This document shows positions 6,993 to 15,415 of a stretch of DNA of 32,913 nucleotides, piece by piece. This stretch comes from JBEBXQ01 sp040391535 (lineage in GTDB: Bacteria > Bacteroidota > Bacteroidia > Cytophagales > Spirosomataceae). The position numbers were made by a program, and so were the translations under genes. Numbering within the stretch: the first letter of the stretch is position 1; each line of letters begins with the position of its first letter. The notes under the pieces are model-generated. The model searched no databases and was not told where the DNA came from. It saw nothing but the letters and a program-made list of their open reading frames with translations. The DNA lies in NCBI GenBank assembly GCA_040391535.1, contig JBEBXQ010000038.1, forward strand, positions 1-32,913, written 5' to 3'.

Positions 6993-9900
6993 CTATTCAG
7001 TCACCTTGCCCTTCCGGAACCACTTGTCACGGATACGTTCATTCACATAATACATACAAGGTACCAGCACCAGGGTGAGTATGGTCGAAAAGGTGAGACC
7101 GAAAATGATGGTCCAGGCCAGAATGTTCCAGAAAACAGCACTCTCTCCTCCGATGATCAGATGCGGTTTGAAATCACGGAAAAGCCCGACAAAATCAACC
7201 GTAATACCCAGTGCCAGCGGAATGAGACCCAATACAGCTGCTGAAGCGGTCAGCAACACAGGTGTTAACCTGATAGACCCTCCTTCAATAATCGCTTCGC
7301 GCAACGGATAACCTCTGTCCCTGAGTTCATCAATAAACTCGATTAACAGAATTCCGTTCTTGACTACAATTCCGGCGAGGGCGATGATCCCCACGCCTGA
7401 CATAATGATGGAGAATGATTTATCAAACACGATAAAACCCAGCAATACGCCGATCAGAGAAAGCAGGATAGTGAAGAAGATAATGAACGGCTTCACTACT
7501 GAATTGAATTGCGTGGCCAGAATCAGGTAAATGAGTAATATGGCGGCCAGAAATGCTGTACTCAGGAATGCCATGGATTCTGCCTGCTCTTCCTGTTCGC
7601 CACCCATTTGGATGGCATATCCGCTCGGAACGTCGATACCTTTAATGGTATTCTGGATTTGCGCAACGATTTCATTGGCATTGTAACCGGGTACAACATC
7701 CGAACTCAGGGTCACAATTCTGGACTGGTCCTGCCGGTTGATCTGACTGAAAGTAGTGGAGTAGCTGATATTGGCTACAGAAGCAATCGGTACCTGCCGC
7801 AAGGCTCCGCCCATGTTCATATCCCGATAGACGATATTCTGGCTCAGCAGCCTTTCTACATGATTCCGGGTATCTGCCCTTAATCTCAGCATAATCGGGT
7901 ATTCATCTTTATCATCCCTGAATTTGGAAATTTCAAGACCAAAAAGTGCCGTCCTTGCAGACATGGCCACCTGTTGTGCACTTATTCCTTCACGCTGGGC
8001 TTTTTCACGGTCGATCGTAATAGTAATTTCCGGTTTGTTCGTTACAAGATCGGACCGTAGCTGATCAATACCCTCGATACCTGCATTATCAATTAACTGA
8101 AATACCCTTTTCTCCAGATCCTGCAATACCGCAAAATCATCCCCGGTAATTTCAATAGCAATAGGTTTTCCTGTTGGCGGCCCGGTATTTTCTCTTTCAA
8201 CCGAAATTTCTGCACCCGGCAACCCGCTCATCCCGTCCCTCACTTTGGTCAGGATCTCCATGGTAGACCTGCCACCACGAAGTTCGTGTTTCTCAAAAGC
8301 AATGGTTACCTTGGATTTATGGGGCGTAGCCGCGCGGTCAGGATTGTACGGGTCACCCGCATTTTTTCCGACATTGGAAATGACTGAATTGACAATACCC
8401 ATGGCTTCCTCCTTTTCCAGAATATCAAAGACCCGTTTCTCGATAATCCTGGTTACCGAATCCGTCACGTGCGCATCAGTTCCGATGGGAAGCTTGTTGT
8501 AGACATATACATAGTCAGGGTCCCCGCTGGGGAAGAACAGGACTTCCGGCTTTACAATGGCCGTCAGTACAAACGTAAATATCAGTAAGAATACGGTTGC
8601 GATAATAGCAATTACAGGTCTCCATCCTTTGATCACCCAGCGGATCACTTTCTGATAGCCGTTTTTCAGGGCAGGAAGAAAGCGGTCCTGGAAAGGAACC
8701 AGGATTCTTGGCGTAAGAATATAATGATTGAAGACGTACAGAATAAGCAGGAGTACCAGGAAATTTCCAATACCTCTGTCTATCAGATAGCCTGCCAGAG
8801 CCGCAACACCTAATATGATGAGGGGTCTTCGGATGGCCTTTATGCTGGTATCGTGAGCTTCTTTTTCTTCGTCATGCCTTCCCATAAATGAAACTACAAA
8901 AACGGGGTTCATGACATAGGCTACAAAGAGGGAAGCACTCAGGGTAAGAATCAGCGTCAGAGGAAGGAATTTCATAAATTCTCCGACAATACCGGTCCAG
9001 AACAGCAACGGAAAGAAAGGCGCCACGGTGGTCAGGGTTCCGGACAATACCGGAATAAATACTTCACCGGCAGCTGCTTTTACAGCCTGCTGAATGGTCC
9101 AGTCTTTGTGCTGATTAAACAACCTGTGCGTGTTTTCCACCACAACAATCGCGTCGTCCACCACCAGTCCTATCCCCAGCAGAAAGGCAAAAAGTACAAT
9201 CGTGTTCAGTGTGAAGGCCGTGCCGATGGCGGGCCCGAGGATGGGCATCAGTACAAACGCTACCAGTGCTGATAAGGGGACTGAGAGCCCGACGAAGATA
9301 GCATCGCGGATACCCATAAAGAACATAAGCACACACACTACGAAAATAAAACCGAGTACTACGGTGTTAATCAGGTCGTGCAATTCGGCGCGTGTACGGT
9401 CAGACTGGTCGGCGGTAACAAGTACATTGAGCCCTGACGGGAAATGATTATCTTTAAACTCAACAATCAGTTCCTGTATTTTGTCCGAAGCATCAATCAG
9501 GTTTGCACCTGCCCGTTTTATGACGTTAAGAGTAATAACGGATTTATTATTGAGGCGCGCAAAATCCTGCTGCTCTTCAAAGCTATCGGTAACTTCAGCT
9601 ACATCACCCAGTTTTACTATCGCGCCTGTATTGGTGCGGATACGCAAATCGGCGATTTCACTGACATCCGTAAATTCACCTTTGACACGAAGGGTTCTTC
9701 TGACTCCCCCCACTTTTATTTCACCACCCGATATGTTAATATTTTCGCCCTGTACAGCACTGCTGATATCAAAAAATGTTAACCCGGCGGCCTGCATGCG
9801 GGGCAGATCAACGTTGATCTGGATTTCCCGGTTCAGGGCACCCACAATATCGACACGCGTGATTTCGGGTAAACCTTCAATTCTGTCCTGCATATTCTCG

Positions 9901-10394
9901 GCATATTCTTTGAGTTGTTTCAGAGAATAGTTGCCGGCCAGGTTAATGTTCATAATCGGGATTTCCGAAATATTGACATCCTGTGCTGTGGGTCCTGCAT
10001 CAAGCTCATCGGGTAAGTCCTGCTGCGCTTTGTCAATGGCATCCCTTACCCGTTGCAAGGCATCCGGTATGTCTACATCAGGAGTAAATTCAACCAGAAT
10101 AACCGATACGTCCTGTAAGGCATTTGATTTTATTTTTTTTACTCCGTTAATTGACTTCAGCTGTTTTTCAATAGGTTTATTAATGGTATTCTCAATATCA
10201 GCAGGAGCCGTTCCGAAGTAGACCGTATTAATATAAATCTGCGGAAATTTAATATCGGGAAACTGTTCTTTGGGCAGGTTATTATAAACCATGAGCCCTG
10301 CCAGGGTAATAATAAAGGTGAAAATGTAGATCGTTGTGCGATTTTCTACACACCAGTTAGTAAACCCTAATGTTTTATATTGGTCAAATCTCAT
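6993..10394 (-). CDS. RND family efflux transporter permease (AcrB/HAE-like)
   Basis: This is the inner membrane proton-driven pump of a tripartite efflux system. The 1133-residue protein shows the RND layout: a first membrane segment at 21-38, a large periplasmic domain, a block of membrane segments from about 343, a second periplasmic domain, and a last membrane block. The proton relay is present as Asp413-Asp414 in GLVVDDAIVVVENTHR and Lys1012 in GIVVKNGILLIEF, so the pump should be active. Two extra hydrophobic stretches at about 524-537 and 543-560 sit in the cytoplasmic link between the two halves. It is the last gene of the tetR-tolC-adaptor-permease operon. Substrate is not predictable; the DD relay fits drug or lipid export as well as other substrates. 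Confidence 0.95.
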   Translation of the reverse strand: MRFDQYKTLGFTNWCVENRTTIYIFTFIITLAGLMVYNNLPKEQFPDIKFPQIYINTVYFGTAPADIENTINKPIEKQLKSINGVKKIKSNALQDVSVILVEFTPDVDIPDALQRVRDAIDKAQQDLPDELDAGPTAQDVNISEIPIMNINLAGNYSLKQLKEYAENMQDRIEGLPEITRVDIVGALNREIQINVDLPRMQAAGLTFFDISSAVQGENINISGGEIKVGGVRRTLRVKGEFTDVSEIADLRIRTNTGAIVKLGDVAEVTDSFEEQQDFARLNNKSVITLNVIKRAGANLIDASDKIQELIVEFKDNHFPSGLNVLVTADQSDRTRAELHDLINTVVLGFIFVVCVLMFFMGIRDAIFVGLSVPLSALVAFVLMPILGPAIGTAFTLNTIVLFAFLLGIGLVVDDAIVVVENTHRLFNQHKDWTIQQAVKAAAGEVFIPVLSGTLTTVAPFFPLLFWTGIVGEFMKFLPLTLILTLSASLFVAYVMNPVFVVSFMGRHDEEKEAHDTSIKAIRRPLIILGVAALAGYLIDRGIGNFLVLLLILYVFNHYILTPRILVPFQDRFLPALKNGYQKVIRWVIKGWRPVIAIIATVFLLIFTFVLTAIVKPEVLFFPSGDPDYVYVYNKLPIGTDAHVTDSVTRIIEKRVFDILEKEEAMGIVNSVISNVGKNAGDPYNPDRAATPHKSKVTIAFEKHELRGGRSTMEILTKVRDGMSGLPGAEISVERENTGPPTGKPIAIEITGDDFAVLQDLEKRVFQLIDNAGIEGIDQLRSDLVTNKPEITITIDREKAQREGISAQQVAMSARTALFGLEISKFRDDKDEYPIMLRLRADTRNHVERLLSQNIVYRDMNMGGALRQVPIASVANISYSTTFSQINRQDQSRIVTLSSDVVPGYNANEIVAQIQNTIKGIDVPSGYAIQMGGEQEEQAESMAFLSTAFLAAILLIYLILATQFNSVVKPFIIFFTILLSLIGVLLGFIVFDKSFSIIMSGVGIIALAGIVVKNGILLIEFIDELRDRGYPLREAIIEGGSIRLTPVLLTASAAVLGLIPLALGITVDFVGLFRDFKPHLIIGGESAVFWNILAWTIIFGLTFSTILTLVLVPCMYYVNERIRDKWFRKGKVTE

Positions 10395-10447
10395 ATCAGG
10401 CTAATACATTTAAGAGTCAGAAATGCAAAGGAAATGGAAACAAAAGG

Positions 10448-11581
10448 CTAGAAACTCACAGTTTCACCATCTGCAATTTCCTGATATCCAAAAGTGATAA
10501 GTTGATCATTTGCTGCCAGCCCTTCCAGAATGACAATCTTTCCGTTGTAGCTCGGACCTGTTCTGACGACTTTTCCCAGGGCTGTTTTTTCACCGTTTTG
10601 CTCTGAAACAACGTAAACGATCTGTCCCTTTTCGGTATTCTGAATCAGATTCTGATCAATGACCAGGGCATCTTTCATGGTCTGGTCGTTAATTTTCAGC
10701 TGCGCCATCATATTAGGTTTAAGGTCTTTGCCTGATGGCAGGTTGGCTTCAATGGTAAAGGTTCTGCTGAGCGGATCTACAGATGTACTGACAAAGCTGA
10801 CCTTCAGCTTCATTTCCTTACCCAGATCCGGAAAGCTGACCTGAATATCATCCCCCTTTTTTACACTTGCAGCATAGGCGTCCGACACTTTGGCGGTTAC
10901 TTTCAGGTTGCCCAGATTCAGGATGTTCATCAGAGGTGCTCCGGGGGAGGCCATTTCACCGATTTTAACGGCTACCATGTCAACAGTACCGGAAATAGGA
11001 GAAGTAACTACCGACTGGCCGATTTGTGTATTCAGTGTTGTCAGTCGCTTTTCGAGGCTTTCTTTATTGTTTTTTGCCTGTAAGTACTGAAGTTCCGTTC
11101 CGATCTTCTGAGTCCATAACCTTTCCTGCTTTTCAAAGACAGTTTGGGCAAGCTCAAGCTGGGTTTTTACTTCTTCTATGCTCTCGCGCTGAATACTGTC
11201 ATCAATTTTAACAAGCGCTTTCCCTACCGAAACCTGATCACCTTCTTTTACATAAACAGCGGTGATTACGCCTGCAGATTTGGGTGTCACATGGATATTG
11301 TTCTTCGCATCCACACTTCCCTGAAGCTCAACAAAATGGTGAAAGGTTTCCGGAATCAGCGTATCTGCTTTGATAATTTTTACCTTTTTTCTTTGAATGG
11401 CATTCGTATCCAGCAAGCCTATTTCTGTTTCCAGTTTTTGTATTTGTGCCGTCAGTTCACTCTGCTGGGACCTGAGCTGGTTGAGTGTTTCTTTTTTTGC
11501 AGAAAGGCTGTCAGCATTTTCACTGCCGCATGCAGTTAATAGTACACTAAATGCCACAATAGATAGATATCCTGCTTTCAT
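10448..11581 (-). CDS. RND efflux periplasmic adaptor subunit (HlyD/MFP family lipoprotein)
   Basis: The adaptor links the RND pump to the outer membrane channel. The 377-residue protein begins with a lipoprotein signal ending LLTAC (Cys18), so it is probably lipid-anchored. A short coiled coil (about 28-60) follows, which is additional to the usual design. Next come the biotinyl-lipoyl half motif around VTPKSAGVITAVYVKEGDQV, an alpha-helical hairpin at about 130-185, the second lipoyl half (SPISGTVDMVAVKIGEMASPG), a beta-barrel domain and a membrane-proximal domain. The gaps to the permease and to the tolC-like gene are each 53 bp, which fits one operon. Confidence 0.93.
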   Translation of the reverse strand: MKAGYLSIVAFSVLLTACGSENADSLSAKKETLNQLRSQQSELTAQIQKLETEIGLLDTNAIQRKKVKIIKADTLIPETFHHFVELQGSVDAKNNIHVTPKSAGVITAVYVKEGDQVSVGKALVKIDDSIQRESIEEVKTQLELAQTVFEKQERLWTQKIGTELQYLQAKNNKESLEKRLTTLNTQIGQSVVTSPISGTVDMVAVKIGEMASPGAPLMNILNLGNLKVTAKVSDAYAASVKKGDDIQVSFPDLGKEMKLKVSFVSTSVDPLSRTFTIEANLPSGKDLKPNMMAQLKINDQTMKDALVIDQNLIQNTEKGQIVYVVSEQNGEKTALGKVVRTGPSYNGKIVILEGLAANDQLITFGYQEIADGETVSF

Positions 11582-11634
11582 AAATGTATGGTGATTAATT
11601 AAGTGCTAAACAATTTTTTTAATGAAGGAAAAGA

Positions 11635-12996
11635 TTACTTATAAAGTTCTCCGCGCGATTTCAACAGGTCGACCCGTGCAATCAGCAGGTCATAAAGAGC
11701 AGCATAATAATTAGTCTGCGCTTCCTTGAACGAGGTTTCCGCATTGATTACTTCAATATTTGAACCTACCCCTTCCTGGTATTTGATTTTGGAAACCCTG
11801 ATCACTTCCTGGGCAAGGTCAAGATTACGTTCTCTCTCTTTCAGCTGACGTGCCAGGTTGCCTAACTGAATTTCAGATTGCTTAACCTCCAGATTGATCG
11901 ATTGCTCCAGAAGGAGCTGGTTGTTTTTTATTTTGCTGAGCTCATTTCTGGACTGAACAATCCTGTTTTTCTTACTGAAACTATCCCAGATCGGAATATT
12001 CACCGTAAGGCCGATCGTCGCCTGATTAAACCACGATTGCTGGAACAGCATTTTGAAATAATCGCTACCGGTGGCATATCCGTAATTGGCAGACAGAGAT
12101 ACATTAGGGTAATAGCCGGCGGCAATATTCCGGATATCCATTTTCTGAAGCTCTTCCTGCACCTGCAGGGTTGAAAATTCGATCCGCTGGTAATAGTCAG
12201 AAAATCCGCCTACCTGTATCGCTGTAATTTCCTCGATTGATACCTCTGAGAGTTTATCTTTGAGCATCAGCGGTTCGTTTTGAGGGTAGGTCATCTGGAA
12301 TTTGAGCAACGCCAGTGCGAGCTCCTGAATCCGTTCTATATTCTGCATTTCAGTAAGCAGATTGTTCTTTTGTACTTCCAGACGGTCCACGTCCAGCTGT
12401 TCCACAAAACCTTCCCGGTTCATATGCCTGGTTTCCTCAAAAAGCGAGTCAAGCCTCGATACATTGACACGCAGCAAAGCCAGCCGTTCTTCATTGATCA
12501 TTACATTATAATAGGCTTTTGTGATGGCCTCAGCAATCTGGATTTCAGACATTTTTGTGCTTTTGGAAGCCAGTTCCTTATACGTTTCCGCTGCCTTAAG
12601 CCCAATCAGATATGAAGCGTCAAAAATCAGCTGACTTAAAGATACCATGGCACTGGGTGAATGGGTAACACCGAACTTCATCGCAATAACATCCCCTTCC
12701 GCAGCAGTAGGGTCAAACTGATTGGCCGGAACAAAGAATCTGGGAACAATCGCATTGTTCGTATAATTAAAGCTGCCGTTGATCTGAGGCAGCCCGATGG
12801 CCTTCAATTCCCGGATCCTCGCATCGGCACTCGACTGATCGATTTTATTATTTTCTATGGTAAGGCTGTGAAGAATGCCATAGCTTACGGCTTCATTCAG
12901 CGTAAAAGCTGTTTCCTGCGCCTTTGCCGGGATTGTGCCCAGTAATAAAAAGGCGGCGTAAAAGTGTAAAACTCCTGATAAAAGTAACTTATTCAT
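11635..12996 (-). CDS. TolC family outer membrane efflux protein
   Basis: The 453-residue protein has a signal peptide ending near PAKAQ (residues 23-27), followed by FTLNEAVSYGILHSLTIE, a typical start of the OEP repeat. Two OEP repeats are recognisable; the second includes the helical stretch ending in YAALYDLLIARVDLLKSRG near the C-terminus. The protein would form the outer membrane channel and periplasmic tunnel of the pump. Its start lies only 3 bp after the stop of the TetR gene, so the two are almost certainly translated from one message. The length is normal for the family. Confidence 0.92.
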   Translation of the reverse strand: MNKLLLSGVLHFYAAFLLLGTIPAKAQETAFTLNEAVSYGILHSLTIENNKIDQSSADARIRELKAIGLPQINGSFNYTNNAIVPRFFVPANQFDPTAAEGDVIAMKFGVTHSPSAMVSLSQLIFDASYLIGLKAAETYKELASKSTKMSEIQIAEAITKAYYNVMINEERLALLRVNVSRLDSLFEETRHMNREGFVEQLDVDRLEVQKNNLLTEMQNIERIQELALALLKFQMTYPQNEPLMLKDKLSEVSIEEITAIQVGGFSDYYQRIEFSTLQVQEELQKMDIRNIAAGYYPNVSLSANYGYATGSDYFKMLFQQSWFNQATIGLTVNIPIWDSFSKKNRIVQSRNELSKIKNNQLLLEQSINLEVKQSEIQLGNLARQLKERERNLDLAQEVIRVSKIKYQEGVGSNIEVINAETSFKEAQTNYYAALYDLLIARVDLLKSRGELYK

Positions 12997-12999
12997 ATA

Positions 13000-13611
13000 C
13001 TAAAAGGTATCATGGTGTTGTCCTAAGTATTGGTTATAAATAGCCAGTCCGTTTTCTGAGAGCAGTCCGCGAACGAAATGATGAAGCATTTGTGTTTTTA
13101 CTTCTTCAGCTTTGAATTTCCCGGATGGGAAAATGCTACTGTCATGCGAAAATCCCATTTGCCCCAGACTAAGACCGGCGACGATATCAATATTGAGATC
13201 GTTGCGATACAGGCCAGCCTTTATTCCGCGGGTCAGGTTATTCTTGATTTTTTCGATAAAATATTCATTTTTGTAGTTGTTATATAAATTCCAGGCGGTC
13301 GGGTAATACTTTTTCAGTTCAGAAAGAAGCATTTCATGTACATTCCCGAACTGAAGGTTTAACTCTTCATTACGGCTAAGCAATTCTTTCAGAGGATCAT
13401 TGAGATTACCGCAGATCTGTTCACACAGCGCTTTTTTCTGTAATAACTGGTGTTCCACTACTTTGGTGACAATCGTATCCTTATCCAGGAAATGCAGGTA
13501 AATTGTCTTCTTGGATATGCCCAGATGGCGGGCAATGTCGTCCATAGAGATGCTACGAATGCCATACCGGCAGAAAAGTTCAGTTGCGGTTTTAATGATT
13601 CTTTCTTCCAA
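13000..13611 (-). CDS. TetR/AcrR family transcriptional regulator of the efflux operon
   Basis: The 203-residue protein opens with MEERIIKTATELFCRYGIRSI-type sequence and a helix-turn-helix at about 21-42 (SMDDIARHLGISKKTIYLHF), the standard TetR DNA-binding head. The C-terminal half is a variable ligand or dimer domain; it resembles TetR_C types common in Bacteroidota efflux operons. As the first gene of the tetR-tolC-adaptor-RND operon it probably represses its own promoter and responds to a pump substrate. Inverted repeats at 13649-13674 and 13771-13786 upstream are candidate operators. Confidence 0.92.
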   Translation of the reverse strand: MEERIIKTATELFCRYGIRSISMDDIARHLGISKKTIYLHFLDKDTIVTKVVEHQLLQKKALCEQICGNLNDPLKELLSRNEELNLQFGNVHEMLLSELKKYYPTAWNLYNNYKNEYFIEKIKNNLTRGIKAGLYRNDLNIDIVAGLSLGQMGFSHDSSIFPSGKFKAEEVKTQMLHHFVRGLLSENGLAIYNQYLGQHHDTF

Positions 13612-13648
13612 AATTCATGACAGGTAATGTTTCTTGAAAAAAACCATG

Positions 13649-13674
13649 GAAACCCACCGGTAGTTTTGGGTTTC
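13649..13674. repeat. Inverted repeat, candidate TetR operator
   Basis: GAAACCCA (13649-13656) and TGGGTTTC (13667-13674) are perfect complements with a 10-bp spacer. The centre lies about 50 bp upstream of the tetR start codon, a usual place for an autoregulatory operator. It could equally fold as a hairpin in the tetR leader RNA. Confidence 0.5.
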
Positions 13675-13770
13675 TGATTGTACTTTCAAAAGAAAATAAA
13701 AATCAGATTGCAGTCAGGATATTTTGGATGTGCGGTGCAGGAACAGGATGATTGGTGTTGATAATCAATT

Positions 13771-13786
13771 AGTTGTTATAGCAACT
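13771..13786. repeat. Short inverted repeat, second operator candidate
   Basis: AGTTG and CAACT are separated by 6 bp, with AATT on both outer flanks in near-symmetry (one base of offset). It lies midway between tetR and hisB. Support is limited to the symmetry. Confidence 0.3.
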
Positions 13787-13794
13787 GAATTAAA

Positions 13795-13827
13795 CCGCTA
13801 TACACACGACCCTCGTAGCAGTAGCGG
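13795..13827. repeat. Nested hairpin in the tetR-hisB spacer
   Basis: CCGCTA (13795-13800) pairs with TAGCGG (13822-13827), and inside it ACGA pairs with TCGT around a 3-nt loop. On the plus strand it is followed by GGATTTTT, so a weak terminator is possible, although no gene is seen to feed into it. Confidence 0.35.
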
Positions 13828-13998
13828 GGATTTTTAAGTTTCGGCTATTCCGGGGGCCTGGATCAGTGCCGTAACGACGGGGTATCGGTAAGCGGAAATG
13901 CATGGAAAATTTATATTTTTCAGGAAAAGAAAGGGTTGAATTATGTTTCTTTAAAAAAGCAACCCATTTTTGCAGCCAAATAGAAGAAATGTAACCCG

Positions 13999-15123
13999 AT
14001 GAAAAAAGTGCTTTTTATTGACCGGGACGGGACTATCATAGTAGAACCACCCGAAGATTTTCAGGTTGATTCCCTTGAAAAACTGTCTTTTTTGCCTAAA
14101 GTAATTTCCAACCTGAGGAGAATCGCAGAAGAAACAGATTTTGAACTTTCAATGGTAACCAATCAGGATGGTCTGGGAACAACATCCTTTCCCGAGCCGA
14201 CTTTCTGGCCTGCTCATAATAAAATGCTCAGTACGCTGAAAGGAGAGAACGTGAATTTTGCCTCCATTCTGATTGACCGTACTTTTCCGGAAGACAATGC
14301 GCCGACCCGCAAGCCGGGTACAGGCATGATGGGACAATACTTGAACGGTAATTATGACCTGGCTGGCAGTTTTGTCATAGGAGATCGTCTGACGGATGTC
14401 CAGCTGGCAGTAAACATGGGAGCAAAAGCCATATTGATAGGAGAGGAAACAGAGCATCCCGGCCTGACTCCCGAAATGAGGTCGGCCATAGCATTGGTCA
14501 CAACTGACTGGGATAAAATTTATGAATTTCTCAGGTTGCCAGCAAGAATTGCCAAAGTTTCAAGGGATACCAAAGAAACGCAGATTCAGGTGGAGTTGAA
14601 TCTGGACGGTAAAGGCAAAAGCGATATCCATACCGGACTGGGCTTTTTTGATCATATGCTTGATCAGCTTGCCAGGCATTCAGGGGCTGACCTTACTGTG
14701 AAGGTAAACGGCGACCTTCATATTGATGAACACCATACTATTGAGGATACCGCACTGGCACTGGGAGAAGCGTACCGGATAGCCCTCACGGATAAGCGGG
14801 GAATGAATCGCTATGGATTTTTACTACCCATGGACGAAGCCCTCGCGCAGGTTGCCATAGATTTTTCCGGCCGCCCGTGGCTGATCTGGAGTGCTGAATT
14901 TAAAAGAGAGAAGATAGGGGATATGCCTACAGAAATGTTTTATCATTTTTTCAAGTCATTCTCAGATACTTCGCTCTCAAATATTAATATTAAGGTAGAA
15001 GGAAATAATGAACATCACATGATTGAATCTATCTTTAAAGCCTTTGCGAAAGCCATTAAAATGGCCGTTCAGAGGGATGTGAAAGCCATGGAAATTTTGC
15101 CGTCCACGAAAGGTGTATTGTGA
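13999..15123 (+). CDS. hisB: Bifunctional histidinol-phosphatase / imidazoleglycerol-phosphate dehydratase
   Basis: HisB carries out two steps of histidine synthesis. The N-terminal HAD phosphatase (about 1-165) shows FIDRDGT with Asp8 and Asp10, TNQDGLGT, and VIGDRLTD. The dehydratase (about 185-374) shows GLGFFDHMLDQLARHSG, DEHHTIEDTALALGEA and the final LPSTKGVL, all metal-site or family signatures. In E. coli HisB the phosphatase part has a Cys/His zinc loop; here the matching loop (about 91-105, LIDRTFPEDNAPTRK) has no Cys or His. No other his gene lies next to it, so it stands alone here with its own promoter upstream. The length of 374 residues is normal for the fusion. Confidence 0.96.
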   Translation: MKKVLFIDRDGTIIVEPPEDFQVDSLEKLSFLPKVISNLRRIAEETDFELSMVTNQDGLGTTSFPEPTFWPAHNKMLSTLKGENVNFASILIDRTFPEDNAPTRKPGTGMMGQYLNGNYDLAGSFVIGDRLTDVQLAVNMGAKAILIGEETEHPGLTPEMRSAIALVTTDWDKIYEFLRLPARIAKVSRDTKETQIQVELNLDGKGKSDIHTGLGFFDHMLDQLARHSGADLTVKVNGDLHIDEHHTIEDTALALGEAYRIALTDKRGMNRYGFLLPMDEALAQVAIDFSGRPWLIWSAEFKREKIGDMPTEMFYHFFKSFSDTSLSNINIKVEGNNEHHMIESIFKAFAKAIKMAVQRDVKAMEILPSTKGVL

Positions 15124-15140
15124 TTTTTTTTATGTGGCAA

Positions 15141-15172
15141 TTTGCAGATTACTGGTTTCCTTTCTATATTTG
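15141..15172 (+). promoter_or_regulatory. Near-consensus Bacteroidota promoter
   Basis: TTTG at 15141-15144 is followed after exactly 20 bp by TATATTTG at 15165-15172. This matches the TTG ... TAnnTTTG pattern known in Bacteroides and Flavobacterium. The start site would be near 15180, giving a leader of about 16 nt to the 34-codon ORF at 15196. It is the best promoter match in the window. Confidence 0.7.
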
Positions 15173-15195
15173 TAAAGAATAAAACCAAGATTCCG

Positions 15196-15300
15196 ATGTT
15201 ACATAATATTCTGGTGTTACTCTTCTACGTAGTTTTACTATCAGTTGCCTTTGTTGTTGGCGGCTGGCTGGAGAGGCATGAAAAGAGCTACAAACCCTGA
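15196..15300 (+). CDS. 34-residue single-pass membrane micro-protein, unrecognised
   Basis: The ORF starts MLHNILVLLFYVVLLSVAF, giving one membrane segment at about 4-24. It ends with a charged tail containing WLERHEKSYKP. It lies 72 bp after hisB, between a near-consensus promoter and a strong hairpin terminator, so the unit is roughly 140 nt long and encodes little else. The last 16 coding bases form the left arm of the terminator stem. The charged tail after the membrane segment recalls small subunits of respiratory or transport complexes, but I see no match to a named family. The transcript could also act as a small RNA, with the ORF present by chance. Confidence 0.6.
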   Translation: MLHNILVLLFYVVLLSVAFVVGGWLERHEKSYKP

Positions 15301-15317
15301 TGGGTTTGTAGCTCTTT
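15282..15317 (+). terminator. Strong terminator overlapping the micro-ORF end
   Basis: A 16-bp perfect stem (15282-15297 with 15302-15317) encloses the 4-nt loop TGAT, which contains the stop codon of the 34-codon ORF. It is followed by GCTTTT. The stem sequence AAAGAGCTACAAACCC is the longest perfect hairpin in the window. Confidence 0.8.
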
Positions 15318-15415
15318 GCTTTTAAAGCAGAGGATTATGTTAGAGTAGGATTATTTATTTAAATAAGGTCTCCTTTCCCTGAAAATTACCGGAAGGGGGA
15401 AACAAATTTTAAACT

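Larger units (their letters stand above)
13612..13998. other. Divergent regulatory spacer between tetR and hisB
   Basis: No gene is supported in these 387 bp. The spacer must hold the promoter of the efflux operon (minus) and of hisB (plus). It contains three inverted repeats listed separately, and a further GGGTTG/CAACCC pair at 13934-13939 and 13960-13965 just ahead of hisB. TATGTTTC at 13942-13949 is one base off the -7 consensus. The stretch 13795-13910 is richer in G+C than its flanks. I see no His-rich leader peptide. Confidence 0.6.

Noticed and set aside
9115..9447. Long alternative frames on both strands inside the RND gene.
   Set aside because: They overlap a clear RND permease with intact family motifs, and are shadow frames of its codon pattern.
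13909..13965. A his-type leader peptide and attenuator ahead of hisB.
   Set aside because: A short frame (MHGKFIFFRKRKG) and a GGGTTG/CAACCC repeat exist, but there is only one His codon and no proper T run, so classical attenuation is not supported.
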